Shown here piece after piece: positions 8,503 to 16,255 of a stretch of 32,329 bases of DNA. Every line of letters begins with the position of its first letter. The stretch's first letter is position 1. Source of the DNA: Pseudomonadota bacterium (lineage in GTDB: Bacteria > Pseudomonadota > Gammaproteobacteria > Steroidobacterales > Woeseiaceae). The notes beneath the pieces were generated by a model, which did no database searches, was not told the origin of the DNA, and saw only the letters and a list, made by a program, of their open reading frames with translations. Location: assembly GCA_027621915.1 (NCBI GenBank), contig JAQCAD010000037.1:1-32329 (forward strand). The letters are read 5' to 3'. A program made the translations under genes and the position numbers.

Positions 8503-9013
8503 TCTGTCTGTCGTCAATTTCGATTTCCGGACGAACCGGATGAACAGCATCCATGTACATCGACCGCGCGACTTTCATTGTACTCGCGCCGGGATTGAGT
8601 TCTTCGCCCTTTATCAGATCCTGTTCTGCTTTATTCCACTGTTTCGTCTGGATATAGATGACAGCCCGGTTGTTATAACCGCGCCAGTTCTTGTCGTTTC
8701 GCGCTAACAGGATGTCGCAGTACTTGAGTGCTTCCTGGTACTTTCCCAACTTGATATATCCGGCACACAAATTGGACAAAGCCGCCTCTTCCTCCCGTCG
8801 CCCTTGTGCAATCTCCAGGCCCTGATGCGTGAGCGCTACGCCTTTTTCATTTTCGCCCGCCAGAAGTGCCTGCGCCCCATCGTACAACGGGATATTTCGC
8901 GGCCCGATAACTGTTGTCGGACTTTGTCCACGGTTAATTCTCTCCCCAACCTGAGCCCAGCATAGTGGCGCAAGAAACAGAGCGAATATGAATAAAGCGA
9001 ATTGTCTGTACAT
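8471..9013 (-). CDS. Secreted tetratricopeptide-repeat protein
   Basis: A 180-residue protein with a signal peptide (about 1-20, ending Cys-Trp-Ala-Gln) and about three TPR units. These are seen as alternating Ala/Tyr/Leu helices, for example LCAGYIKLGKYQEALKYCDI and GYNNRAVIYIQTKQWNKAEQ with the typical Gly-Tyr...Ala spacing. TPR solenoids bind peptides or partner proteins; the partner here is unknown. The ATG at 9013 has GGGAG nine bases upstream, which favours it over an in-frame start 48 bases earlier. The gene overlaps the downstream TonB-domain gene by 32 bases. A shared periplasmic role for the pair is inferred. Confidence 0.82.
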   Translation of the reverse strand: MYRQFALFIFALFLAPLCWAQVGERINRGQSPTTVIGPRNIPLYDGAQALLAGENEKGVALTHQGLEIAQGRREEEAALSNLCAGYIKLGKYQEALKYCDILLARNDKNWRGYNNRAVIYIQTKQWNKAEQDLIKGEELNPGASTMKVARSMYMDAVHPVRPEIEIDDRQNENTGDPQQP

Positions 9014-9154
9014 GAATTGGAGCTCCCGCGAACCCGCCCATTCTAGACCAATTTCCGGCACCCGGAGGCATAATACCGGACGCCCCTTAGTCGAATTGGG
9101 TCAGAACGAGCCTACAGACCACGGGCTCCGCGCCCGGGCCGGTCCGCTTTCATA

Positions 9155-10039
9155 TCAGACCAGATTCTTATCAAAAAATTCAATTGTCCTGTGCCATGCG
9201 AGCCGGGCGGCAGCCTCGTCATAGCGGGGTGTCGTATCGTTGTGAAAGCCGTGATTTGCAGCAGCATACATATGCATCTCGTATTCCTTGCCAGATTCAT
9301 CCAACGCAGCTTGGTAGGCGGGCCAACCGTCGTTCACCCGGCTGTCGAGCTCCGCATAGTGAATCAGCAAGGGCGCCCGAATCTGTGCGACCTCCTCCGC
9401 AGCGGGTTGACGCCCGTAAAAAGGTACGGCCCCGCCCAGATCCGGAAGTCGGACAGCCAGCGCGTTCGCCACACCACCGCCATAGCAAAAACCGACACAT
9501 CCAACTTTGCCGTTACATTTGTCGTATTCCTGCATCGTGCGGACAGCGGCGACGAAATCTTCGAGCATCTCATCTCGGTCGCGCTGCTGCTGCATCGTAC
9601 GGCCATCATCATCGTTGCCGGGGTACCCGCCCAGTGGTGTCAGGGCATCAGGCGCGAAGCCGATGAATCCGGCTTTCGCGACCCGTCGTGCAACGTCTTC
9701 AATATATGGATTGAGGCCACGATTCTCATGTATGACCACGACGGCTGGCAGTCGACCCCTAGCCCCCGCAGGAATTGCCCTGTAGGCGCGCATTTTTCCT
9801 GCGCCATCTGGCGAATCATATTCCTGGTAGCCAACCTCGATTCCGGGGTCGTTGACGTCTACCTGACTCGCGAGCGCGTAATTCGGGGCAAGTGCATTGA
9901 ACACCGCTAATGCTGCGGTGCCGGATGCTGTGATAGCGCCAATTCTGTCAAGAAATTCCCGCCGATTGATTAACCCGTGGGCGTACTTGTCGTATAGGTC
10001 CAGGAAGCGCTGGTCATTCAAATGTTCGGTATTCATCAT
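9155..10039 (-). CDS. Dienelactone hydrolase-family alpha/beta hydrolase with Tat-like leader
   Basis: A 294-residue alpha/beta hydrolase. The nucleophile is Cys185 in GFCYGGG, with Asp232 in AELDSRVN and His263 in ANHGFHN completing the Cys-Asp-His triad of dienelactone hydrolases. Glu105 in IHENRG matches the conserved active-site Glu. Residues 24-58 ([11 protein letters not shown], then a hydrophobic run ending Tyr-Ala-Leu-Ala) look like a twin-arginine export signal after an unusually long 25-residue N-region, so the enzyme may be periplasmic. Dienelactone hydrolases cleave cyclic esters in aromatic catabolism, but no other pathway genes are near, so the substrate is open. Two adjacent ATGs (10039, 10036) follow AGGGG; the second has the better spacing. 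Confidence 0.88.
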   Translation of the reverse strand: MMNTEHLNDQRFLDLYDKYAHGLINRREFLDRIGAITASGTAALAVFNALAPNYALASQVDVNDPGIEVGYQEYDSPDGAGKMRAYRAIPAGARGRLPAVVVIHENRGLNPYIEDVARRVAKAGFIGFAPDALTPLGGYPGNDDDGRTMQQQRDRDEMLEDFVAAVRTMQEYDKCNGKVGCVGFCYGGGVANALAVRLPDLGGAVPFYGRQPAAEEVAQIRAPLLIHYAELDSRVNDGWPAYQAALDESGKEYEMHMYAAANHGFHNDTTPRYDEAAARLAWHRTIEFFDKNLV

Positions 10040-10183
10040 GTCCCCTGCAACAGAATCCGATTGCTGCGAAGCTCGCGTCGCAGCAAATTCTAGCGTATCG
10101 GGAAGGCGAGTGCGGGCCTTCGGTCGGCCAGTGAGGGAATGTGGGGACTTAAGATGCCTTGTGCGAAACCTGCTGGCCTTCGG

Positions 10184-10903
10184 TTATCGGGAGTCGGTTT
10201 CAACTCGCCCGGCGATATTCGAAAAATCCAGGCCCCCGCTGCCATCTTCAACAATGATCAGATCTTGCTCGACATCGCTGACGTCGATCCCGCCGGATCC
10301 GTCATCAATCGTGACACTACCGGCTACATCGCGAACCTCGATGCTGCCGGATCCGTCGTTGATATAAATATTCCCCCCGACACTATGCACGGTGATCGCA
10401 CCGGAGCCATCATCAATTTCCACGTTACCGCCCACGTCCGTCATCAAAATTGATCCGGAACCATCGTCGAGAACGATATTCCCACGGACATTTGTCAATT
10501 CGATCGAGCCGGAACCGTCGTCAACTTGCAGGCCAAGATGCTCCGGCATGCGAACTGCGAGTTGGACAGATGGACTGTCTCCAAAGTCAAAGAAACCTCC
10601 CTGCTCGAAATAAGCTTTCAGAACAGCAGAGTCACCGACCTGCTCCAGTACCAACACGAGGTCCCGTTCGATTCTTTTTTGCGCCTTGTCCTCATTCTTG
10701 TCAGGTACGACTATGGTTGCTTTCACCGTAATGTCAGTCGCCCCGGAAACTCCGACGATATCGATACTGCCAGAGCCGTTATCTATACTCAGGCTGTCGA
10801 TCCCTCCGGTATCCAGCGTCAGCTCACGAACTTCCTCGTAATCGATCCAGGCAGCGCTTGTCTGGCCAGCCAGGAAAACCGTCATTACCAGCAAGCTGCG
10901 CAT
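10184..10903 (-). CDS. Secreted DUF4097-like beta-solenoid protein with DGSGS repeats
   Basis: A 239-residue exported protein with a signal peptide at about 1-18 (ending Thr-Ser-Ala-Ala-Trp). An N-terminal half contains one repeat (LSIDNGSGSIDIVGV) and a less regular segment. A C-terminal array follows with six units of about 18 residues of form Val-x-Ile-Asp-Asp-Gly-Ser-Gly-Ser-Ile-x-Val-x-x-Val-x-Gly-Asn. One hydrophobic pattern per 18 residues suggests a right-handed or flat beta-helix with a ladder of Asp-Gly-Ser-Gly turns on one face. Similar repeats occur in DUF4097-type putative adhesins. The ATG at 10903 has AGAGGGG seven bases upstream, which rejects the longer frame. No enzyme motif is visible. 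The repeats are seen; the fold is inferred. Confidence 0.82.
   Translation of the reverse strand: MRSLLVMTVFLAGQTSAAWIDYEEVRELTLDTGGIDSLSIDNGSGSIDIVGVSGATDITVKATIVVPDKNEDKAQKRIERDLVLVLEQVGDSAVLKAYFEQGGFFDFGDSPSVQLAVRMPEHLGLQVDDGSGSIELTNVRGNIVLDDGSGSILMTDVGGNVEIDDGSGAITVHSVGGNIYINDGSGSIEVRDVAGSVTIDDGSGGIDVSDVEQDLIIVEDGSGGLDFSNIAGRVETDSR
10232..10520. repeat. 54-base tandem coding repeats (18-residue units)
   Basis: Within the beta-solenoid gene a GCCGGATCC-like core recurs at 10292, 10346, 10400, 10454 and 10508, an exact 54-base period. A further unit at about 10235 is 57 bases away because of one extra codon. Each core encodes Gly-Ser-Gly on the reverse strand. The copies differ mostly at third codon positions, which indicates selection on the protein rather than very recent DNA duplication. 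Confidence 0.85.
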
Positions 10904-11013
10904 GATATTGCCCCTCTGAAGTTGAAAAACCCGAATAGGTCGAGCCTTGTCGATATTAGATACCGCAAGTCGCCAAACGGTTGCATTCCGGGTCATTCCG
11001 GCCCATGAGCAAT

Positions 11014-12369
11014 CTAGCGCTCGAATCGTCCCAAGAGACGATCGAGGTCGGCTCTGGACAGCCAGGTCCCCCGAACCATGACGCCATGAATGCGCCTGGA
11101 ATTCCTTATATCCTCGAGCGGGTTTGCATCGAGAAGGATCAGGTCAGCCTCGAGGCCCTCGCGCACTGATCCGAAAGAACTTTCTGACGAGAAGAATTTC
11201 GCCACACTGACGGTGCCCGTCTGCAACGCTTCGAACGGCGTCAGGCCAGCAGCGACCAGAAATTCAAGTTCCCGATGTAATGCGAAGCCGGGAACATTGA
11301 ATATTTGTGGAGAATCGGATCCCAGCAACAGACCGGCACCTGCGTTTTTCAACGCCAGAATTATTTTCTGTCGAATCTCGACTGCCCGACGTGCTGTTTG
11401 GGCGTCGTAATTGACATCATTTAGAACGTCACGCTTGGCGCTTTCCCATTGCGCAACAACTTCTTGTGGCATGTACTTCATTTCTGGCCAGCGAGCCATA
11501 TCTTCCGGTGACCAGTCGGCAACGGTTACGTGCTCGAATAACGATTCTGTCGGCACGTTCCAGACTTTCGCGTCAGCAGTCGCCTGGGCAACCTTTTCGA
11601 TTTTGGACAAGTCCGCCTGATCCGCAATAAAAACGCCGAAGAATCCGGCAAGTCCGCCCAGAGGATCATCATTCGGTGGCAACAGGGCCTCCATGTACCC
11701 GTCCAGATGGTCGATGGTCGCAATGCCGGCCGCCAGTGCTCTTTGCACACCGACATCCTCTGGCACATGGCCCGCGAACCGAATTCCCAGGTCATTTGCG
11801 GCGCCGGCGACAGCGTTAAATTCTTTCAGGGTCAGGCCCGGATGTATTTTCAGAAAATCGTACCCTGCCTCGTGCTGATCCCTGACCATTTGCGAGCCCT
11901 GCTCCGGGCTGCTGACGCTCCGATCATTGAAAGACGGGCCCGATGTGATGAGCCTGGGGCCCAACATCGTCCTGTTTCGAATTTCACTGCGCATGACCAG
12001 GTGCGACGGCTGACCGAGCATTCCGCGTACGGTCGTAACGCCGTTTGCAACATACAGGCCCAAAACACGGTCGAGATTTCCGGATGTGCGGCCAGGGACA
12101 TGTCCGTGCATCTCACCAAGACCTGGCATCAGGAAACGATCGGTGCCATCGACAACGACCGCATCATCCGGCACCGCAGTGTCCGCAACGCCGCCGATTC
12201 TTGTGATTACGCCGTCGACTACGATGACTGTCTGCGACTCAACCACAACCTCTGACGTCATTGGAACGACATTTACGTTGACGAATGCGGTGGATTCACC
12301 GTTCGCCGCCGAGACGGCAAGAGCAGCACACCAGAAAAAGGACGTCCTGATTACAAAAGATGCTGTCAT
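11014..12369 (-). CDS. Secreted amidohydrolase-family metal-dependent hydrolase
   Basis: A 451-residue amidohydrolase of the imidazolonepropionase/prolidase-like group. A signal peptide covers about 1-24. The beta-sandwich N-terminal part carries VVDGTDRFLMPGLGEMHGH with the His88-x-His90 metal pair. Lys174 is in FLKIHPG (bridging carbamylated-Lys type), followed by His201 in AGHVPE, His221 in ATIDHLDG and Asp352 in LLGSDSP. The binuclear metal set therefore looks complete, and an active periplasmic hydrolase is likely. The C-terminal EGLEADLILLDANPLEDIRN block is standard for the family. The substrate is unknown: peptidic or cyclic amides and lactones are all possible. It lies in a run of reverse genes but with a spacing of 84 bases from the dehydratase upstream. 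Confidence 0.9.
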   Translation of the reverse strand: MTASFVIRTSFFWCAALAVSAANGESTAFVNVNVVPMTSEVVVESQTVIVVDGVITRIGGVADTAVPDDAVVVDGTDRFLMPGLGEMHGHVPGRTSGNLDRVLGLYVANGVTTVRGMLGQPSHLVMRSEIRNRTMLGPRLITSGPSFNDRSVSSPEQGSQMVRDQHEAGYDFLKIHPGLTLKEFNAVAGAANDLGIRFAGHVPEDVGVQRALAAGIATIDHLDGYMEALLPPNDDPLGGLAGFFGVFIADQADLSKIEKVAQATADAKVWNVPTESLFEHVTVADWSPEDMARWPEMKYMPQEVVAQWESAKRDVLNDVNYDAQTARRAVEIRQKIILALKNAGAGLLLGSDSPQIFNVPGFALHRELEFLVAAGLTPFEALQTGTVSVAKFFSSESSFGSVREGLEADLILLDANPLEDIRNSRRIHGVMVRGTWLSRADLDRLLGRFER

Positions 12370-12453
12370 TGATTCAGCTCACTAATTCAACTGTTGATTG
12401 GAGCCTAAACTCGACTGTCGGTTCAATTTGCGATCAACACGCCTGGATTGAGG

Positions 12454-13413
12454 TCAAATTACCTTTTTTAGTGTTTCCCGACTGATATTGCCGCCACAAA
12501 TCACGATTACGACGTTATTGCCTTTGTACTTGTCGGCCACGTCAAGGAAACCGGCAATCGCGACTCCCGCTGCACCTTCAAGAAGCATGTGGTGTGAGTC
12601 GATAAATTCGCGCATCGCATGCGCGATCTGCTCCTCACTGACCAGGACGTACCTGCTTACGACGTCACGGCATATCTCAAAAGTGATCGCACCGGGTTCT
12701 ATTCCTCCGGCTGTGCCATCTGACAAGGTCGCATCACTTGGCAAATCCAGAATTTCGCCGGCCTTTACCGACTCGGTCATGACCGGTGACGCCGTTGGTT
12801 GACAGGAGACAACTTCGACACTCGGGTTGACCGATTTCAAAAAGACACCTATGCCGCTTATCAACCCTCCGCCGCCGACCGCGACGAACACGGCATCGAC
12901 TTTCGGTAGCTGCTTTGCCAGTTCAACGGCGATCGTACCCTGCCCAGCAACTACGTCAGCATCGTTGTAAGGTGACAGGTAGACCATGTTGTTCTTAACG
13001 GCATACTCTCGCGCATGCGTCTCTGTATCGAGACCATCGGTGCCAAAGAAACGAATGTCTCCGCCGGCTTGTTTGATCGCATCAATTTTTGCCTGGGATG
13101 TTTTTTCGGGGACAAAAATGACTCCGGTAACGCCAAGTTTTTTCATCGCAAATGCTACTGCGGCACCATGGTTTCCGCTCGATGCGGCCACACAACCTGC
13201 TCGGCGCTGCTCCGGACTCAAAAGGAGCAGCTTGTTAAATGCTCCGCGTAGTTTGAATGATCCAGTGTATTGCAGGTTTTCAAGCTTCAAATGAACATTG
13301 GCACCGGTCAGCCCGCTCAAGTACGGTGAATAATCCAGTGGCGTCTCACGAATATTCGGACCAATTCGATTCGCGGCAAGAACAATATCTGCCGGCAGTC
13401 TTGCTCTGTTCAT
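12454..13413 (-). CDS. PLP-dependent threonine/serine dehydratase
   Basis: A 319-residue fold-type II PLP enzyme that removes water and ammonia from threonine or serine to give the 2-oxo acid. The PLP lysine is Lys54 in YTGSFKLRGAFNKL. The cofactor-contacting Ser-Ser-Gly-Asn81-His segment and the glycine-rich phosphate loop VAVGGGGLISGIG near 177 are intact. It lacks the C-terminal regulatory ACT-like domain of biosynthetic IlvA. It is therefore more like catabolic threonine dehydratase, serine racemase or hydroxyaspartate dehydratase, and sequence alone does not separate these. GGAG lies nine bases before the ATG. It is followed on the same strand by the amidohydrolase gene. Confidence 0.9.
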   Translation of the reverse strand: MNRARLPADIVLAANRIGPNIRETPLDYSPYLSGLTGANVHLKLENLQYTGSFKLRGAFNKLLLLSPEQRRAGCVAASSGNHGAAVAFAMKKLGVTGVIFVPEKTSQAKIDAIKQAGGDIRFFGTDGLDTETHAREYAVKNNMVYLSPYNDADVVAGQGTIAVELAKQLPKVDAVFVAVGGGGLISGIGVFLKSVNPSVEVVSCQPTASPVMTESVKAGEILDLPSDATLSDGTAGGIEPGAITFEICRDVVSRYVLVSEEQIAHAMREFIDSHHMLLEGAAGVAIAGFLDVADKYKGNNVVIVICGGNISRETLKKVI

Positions 13414-13588
13414 TTTCCATTGCTCCGGCCAAGAAAGAATTGACTCAATATTTCGTCGAGACGGGACGATCGGCCCTTGTTACGTTCATTAACCACGATT
13501 TCATTTACACCGGAGCCGAGATAGCTGGAATCGTTCTTGACGGGATCTTTCGTGGACAGAAAATTTCGACCTGCATCTGAACTCATTC

Positions 13589-14770
13589 TTAGACACATTT
13601 TGCGAGGATTTCCATGTCGTTCTCAAACGATTCTGCGGACAGCGGGCCGAATGAGAAACGAATAAAACGATGCAGCGGCCCGCTATCGCCTTTCCGGCGT
13701 TCCATGTCGCAAAGGACTCCCGGAAGAATGCCGGCATTGTGGCGAAACAAGCGTTCATTAAATTCATCGGCGGACCATTCGCCTGGCAACCTTCCCCAGT
13801 GATAAAAGCCGCCATCCCCGGTGTACAACTCAAACCCAAGTTCTTTAAACCCGACTTCGTAGCGCCTGCGCTGGGACGTGAAGAAATCGTTTACCGCCCG
13901 CCTCGCCAGGCGAACTCGGGCCGGCTCAAGGAGATCCGCAACGTACAATTGAGACGGGCGCGATATCCCCCCCATACCGAACGAAGAATAATTCCTGAAA
14001 ATCTCAATGTGTCTTTTCGCTGCGATAACCCATCCGGTCCTCATTCCGGGCACCTGCAATCCCTTGGTCGCCGCGCCGACCACAAAAATATCGGTCTGAT
14101 CAATGTCTTTAATATACCGGAGCGCGCTCACGGGTTCCGGATCGCAGTAAAATTCATAGGCTTCATCGAACAACGCGCCTTGTCCGGGTTTTGAGAATCT
14201 CTCAACCAGGCCCCGAAGTTCCTCTCCGCTGGTCACGACACCGGTCGGATTGCACGGGTTACTTTTGATCAGCATCAGGCGGGATGTATCACCTGGGTAC
14301 TCAACGTCATAGTCAGATGCAGTCGGCCGGAATCTGTTTTCCGGATTACTGGGGATCAATCTCACCTGGCGATTCAGGATTTTGAGCATGTCGTAGTAAG
14401 GCGTGTACTCAGTTTCCTCAATAGCGATGCCAACATCGCGTTCAAGAAAAGCGAGCGTCGCGAGAATACCGGGTCGACCTCCTGCGAATACCGCGACGTG
14501 TTCTGGTGTGACAGCGGCTGCATAGTGTTCGTTGTAGTAATCAGCGATTCGCTCGCGTAGTTCTATTTCGCCGGTCGCTTTCGGATATTTGAGGTCCGAC
14601 GCTACCAGATCGATACGATCGGGTAACGCGGGTCCGCCAGGCAATTGGGTCGTCAGCGGGTATCCTTGCGCCCATGGGTGTGTTCCTGAATCACCCATGT
14701 ACTTGGCTGTCGCATCAGCGAACTTAAAGAGCGTCTCATAGACACCCATCGGTGGAAATTGCTGCAGCAT
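13589..14770 (-). CDS. PLP-dependent class I/II aminotransferase
   Basis: A 393-residue fold-type I PLP enzyme. The internal aldimine lysine is Lys236 in GAATKGLQVPGMRTGW. Asn174 lies in KSNPCNPTGVV and Asp202 in ALFDEAYEFY, and the C-terminal FIRFSFG holds the substrate-carboxylate-type Arg. These are the features of the aspartate/alanine aminotransferase clan. The exact substrate is not visible. The ATG at 14770 is preceded by AAGGGTG and starts MLQQFPPMGVYETLF. A longer in-frame extension to 14878 adds an unconserved Cys/Pro-rich stretch and was rejected. It lies 175 bases upstream of the dehydratase gene on the same strand; a joint amino-acid breakdown role is possible but only inferred. 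Confidence 0.9.
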   Translation of the reverse strand: MLQQFPPMGVYETLFKFADATAKYMGDSGTHPWAQGYPLTTQLPGGPALPDRIDLVASDLKYPKATGEIELRERIADYYNEHYAAAVTPEHVAVFAGGRPGILATLAFLERDVGIAIEETEYTPYYDMLKILNRQVRLIPSNPENRFRPTASDYDVEYPGDTSRLMLIKSNPCNPTGVVTSGEELRGLVERFSKPGQGALFDEAYEFYCDPEPVSALRYIKDIDQTDIFVVGAATKGLQVPGMRTGWVIAAKRHIEIFRNYSSFGMGGISRPSQLYVADLLEPARVRLARRAVNDFFTSQRRRYEVGFKELGFELYTGDGGFYHWGRLPGEWSADEFNERLFRHNAGILPGVLCDMERRKGDSGPLHRFIRFSFGPLSAESFENDMEILAKCV

Positions 14771-14932
14771 TCGAGTGGCACCCTTTTGTTGTTTCGTCGT
14801 GTCGACCGAGCTTATCGAGCTTGTACATTGGCAACAAGGCGGCGGCTTCCCTGCCATCGGCCGTGAGTGGGGGGACATATTTCAATAGTCATTTTGATAT
14901 GGCGTATCAACCGTTGTTAATAGAAATCTCAT

Positions 14933-15796
14933 CTAGATGGAATCCGCTGCAAAGGTATCGCAGCGACCGGGGTTGCCATGCTCAAAACCTGCGCGAAACC
15001 ATCGAACGCGTTGCGCGGACGTGCCATGTGTAAATGAATCTGGCGCAACCGAACCTCTTGATTGTTTTTGCAGACGATCGTCCCCAATTGCGCTTGCGGC
15101 ATTGAGCGCCTCTTCGATATCGCCAGGTTCCAGCGAAATATTACCGGTTCGCCGTGAGTGATGGGCCCAGATGCCCGCAAAACGGTCCGCCTGCAATTCC
15201 AGGCGGACAGACAATCGATTTGACTCGGCATCGCCTGACTGGCGACGAAGTCGGTTTACTTCGCCGGATGTGCCAAGCAGATTCTGTACATGGTGGCCCA
15301 CCTCATGCGCAATTACATAGGCTTGGGCGAAATCACCGGGCGCATTGAAGCGATTCTGCAGATCCCGGTAAAACGACAAATCGATGTACGCATTTTTGTC
15401 GGCAGAACAGTAAAAAGGTCCCATAGCCGCCTGGCCAGTTCCGCACGACGATGGCGTTGTGCCGGAAAACAGAACCAATCGTGGCTCCTCGTACCGTTGA
15501 TCGGCATCTGCGAATATTTCGCGCCAAACGTCTTCAGTGTCAGCAATCACGACTGAGACCATGTCGGCGAGTGGGTCATCCGCGAGATCTTCGGCACCAG
15601 GTCGCATCTCCTCAACTCCTGGGGAAACGTTCGCGGATTGCATTCCCTCCAGCAGGAAAGTCGGATCAACGCCAAAATACATCGCCGCAAGGATAATCAC
15701 CAGGGTACCAATTCCGCCGCCGGCCACTTTCTTTCCCGACCCGGATCTGCGCCTGTCGACGATATTTTTGCTTCTCCTGCCGTCACGCCATTTCAT
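14933..15796 (-). CDS. ypfJ: YpfJ-family neutral zinc metallopeptidase
   Basis: A 287-residue membrane-anchored metallopeptidase-like protein. Residues 1-20 are strongly basic (MKWRDGRRSKNIVDRRRSGS). A single transmembrane helix spans about 26-43, and a periplasmic domain holds the zinc motif His164-Glu-Val-Gly-His168. A likely third ligand is in LELQADRFAGIW at about 200-211. The C-terminus RVRWFRAGFEHGNPGRCDTF matches the family ending. The length is typical. I chose the ATG at 15796 rather than 15808 because family members begin Met-Lys/Arg-Trp. The physiological substrate is not known for the family. It is divergent from the riboswitch-controlled operon. Confidence 0.92.
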   Translation of the reverse strand: MKWRDGRRSKNIVDRRRSGSGKKVAGGGIGTLVIILAAMYFGVDPTFLLEGMQSANVSPGVEEMRPGAEDLADDPLADMVSVVIADTEDVWREIFADADQRYEEPRLVLFSGTTPSSCGTGQAAMGPFYCSADKNAYIDLSFYRDLQNRFNAPGDFAQAYVIAHEVGHHVQNLLGTSGEVNRLRRQSGDAESNRLSVRLELQADRFAGIWAHHSRRTGNISLEPGDIEEALNAASAIGDDRLQKQSRGSVAPDSFTHGTSAQRVRWFRAGFEHGNPGRCDTFAADSI

Positions 15797-15987
15797 TGTC
15801 CATTCCATCCCGCCAAATCGAAAGTCCTGCTAAATGTCATGCCGATCCCGCTTATGTCAAGGCGGCAAGCAGGTGCAATTGCCCGTCAGCATTCATGCTA
15901 ATCCGACGCGAAACCAAGCAGCATCACAACTTCAGCCCCATTATATGTCGGGACCCGGATGCCACCTGCATTGAATGTTTTCTCAAA

Positions 15988-16016
15988 TTGACAGGTTCAA
16001 ATTTACTGTGCAACGA
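15988..16016 (+). promoter_or_regulatory. Candidate promoter upstream of the riboswitch
   Basis: TTGACA at 15988-15993 matches the sigma-70 -35 consensus perfectly. A -10 element would be expected near 16011-16016, which would start the transcript just before the aptamer, as required. However, the sequence there (CAACGA) is a poor -10 match. The geometry supports the call and the -10 does not, so this is tentative. Confidence 0.3.
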
Positions 16017-16025
16017 TTGACCACG

Positions 16026-16112
16026 TTTGATAAAGGCACACCTTCCGAAAGGAGGGGTCGCAAAGCTACCGGTCTAAGGGGAAACCTAGGATAGCGGGGT
16101 TGCCGGGTTGAA
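16026..16112 (+). ncRNA. Cyclic di-GMP-I (GEMM-I) riboswitch aptamer
   Basis: This matches the GEMM-I aptamer in sequence and structure. An AAAGGC segment with G at 16035-16036 is followed by helix P2: CCTTCC at 16041-16046 pairs with GGAGGG at 16051-16056 around a GAAA tetraloop at 16047-16050. Next come the conserved GTCGCAAAGC joint (16057-16066), an ACCGG/CTAAGG arm with a CCTAGG return strand (16068-16090), and the hallmark ATAGCGGGGTTGCCGG (16091-16106). By hand alignment to the Vibrio Vc2 aptamer, the ligand-specifying position 20 is G (16035), which favours c-di-GMP over cGAMP. The 3' edge of helix P1 is approximate. It precedes the FAD-oxidase gene by about 140 bases, and no T-tract terminator is seen between them. 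Confidence 0.93.
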
Positions 16113-16160
16113 TCTGCCAGTTTGCATCGCAGTCAACCTGTAATGACAATCGTCAGGCAG

Positions 16161-16169
16161 CCCCCCCCC
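16161..16169. repeat. Run of nine C in the riboswitch leader
   Basis: A homopolymeric C9 tract lies between the aptamer and the oxidase start codon. Such tracts are prone to slippage. Here it is in untranslated leader, so length changes could alter leader folding rather than reading frame. Confidence 0.8.
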
Positions 16170-16255
16170 TCTTCGGTTTCATACCTGATCGCAGGCTCCG
16201 ATTACTGCCGGTATTCAAATATCGAATATCGTCCCGTTCGATCTTGGAGTAAGCA

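Larger units (their letters stand above)
15797..16255. other. 459-base divergent intergenic region holding the riboswitch leader
   Basis: No credible protein gene was found here on either strand. It separates the reverse ypfJ gene from the forward FAD-oxidase gene. It contains a perfect TTGACA hexamer at 15988-15993, the GEMM-I aptamer at about 16026-16112, a run of nine C at 16161-16169, and the oxidase ribosome binding site TTGGAG at 16244-16249. The part 15800-15985 shows nothing I recognise and presumably holds the ypfJ promoter. Confidence 0.8.

Noticed and set aside
9122-9136. GC-rich hairpin between the TPR and dienelactone hydrolase genes
   Set aside because: It is a five-base stem with no T tract on the reverse strand; too weak to call a terminator.
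9191-9910. Long forward open frame opposite the dienelactone hydrolase gene
   Set aside because: The reverse frame has a complete catalytic triad and export leader; the forward translation has no recognisable domain.
14771-14878. N-terminal extension of the aminotransferase
   Set aside because: The extra 36 residues are Cys/Pro/Ser-rich and unlike the family, and a ribosome binding site precedes the inner ATG at 14770.
16113-16170. Intrinsic terminator between the riboswitch and the oxidase
   Set aside because: Short complementary pieces (GAC/GTC, CCT/AGG) exist, but they are weak and followed by a C run, not a T run.
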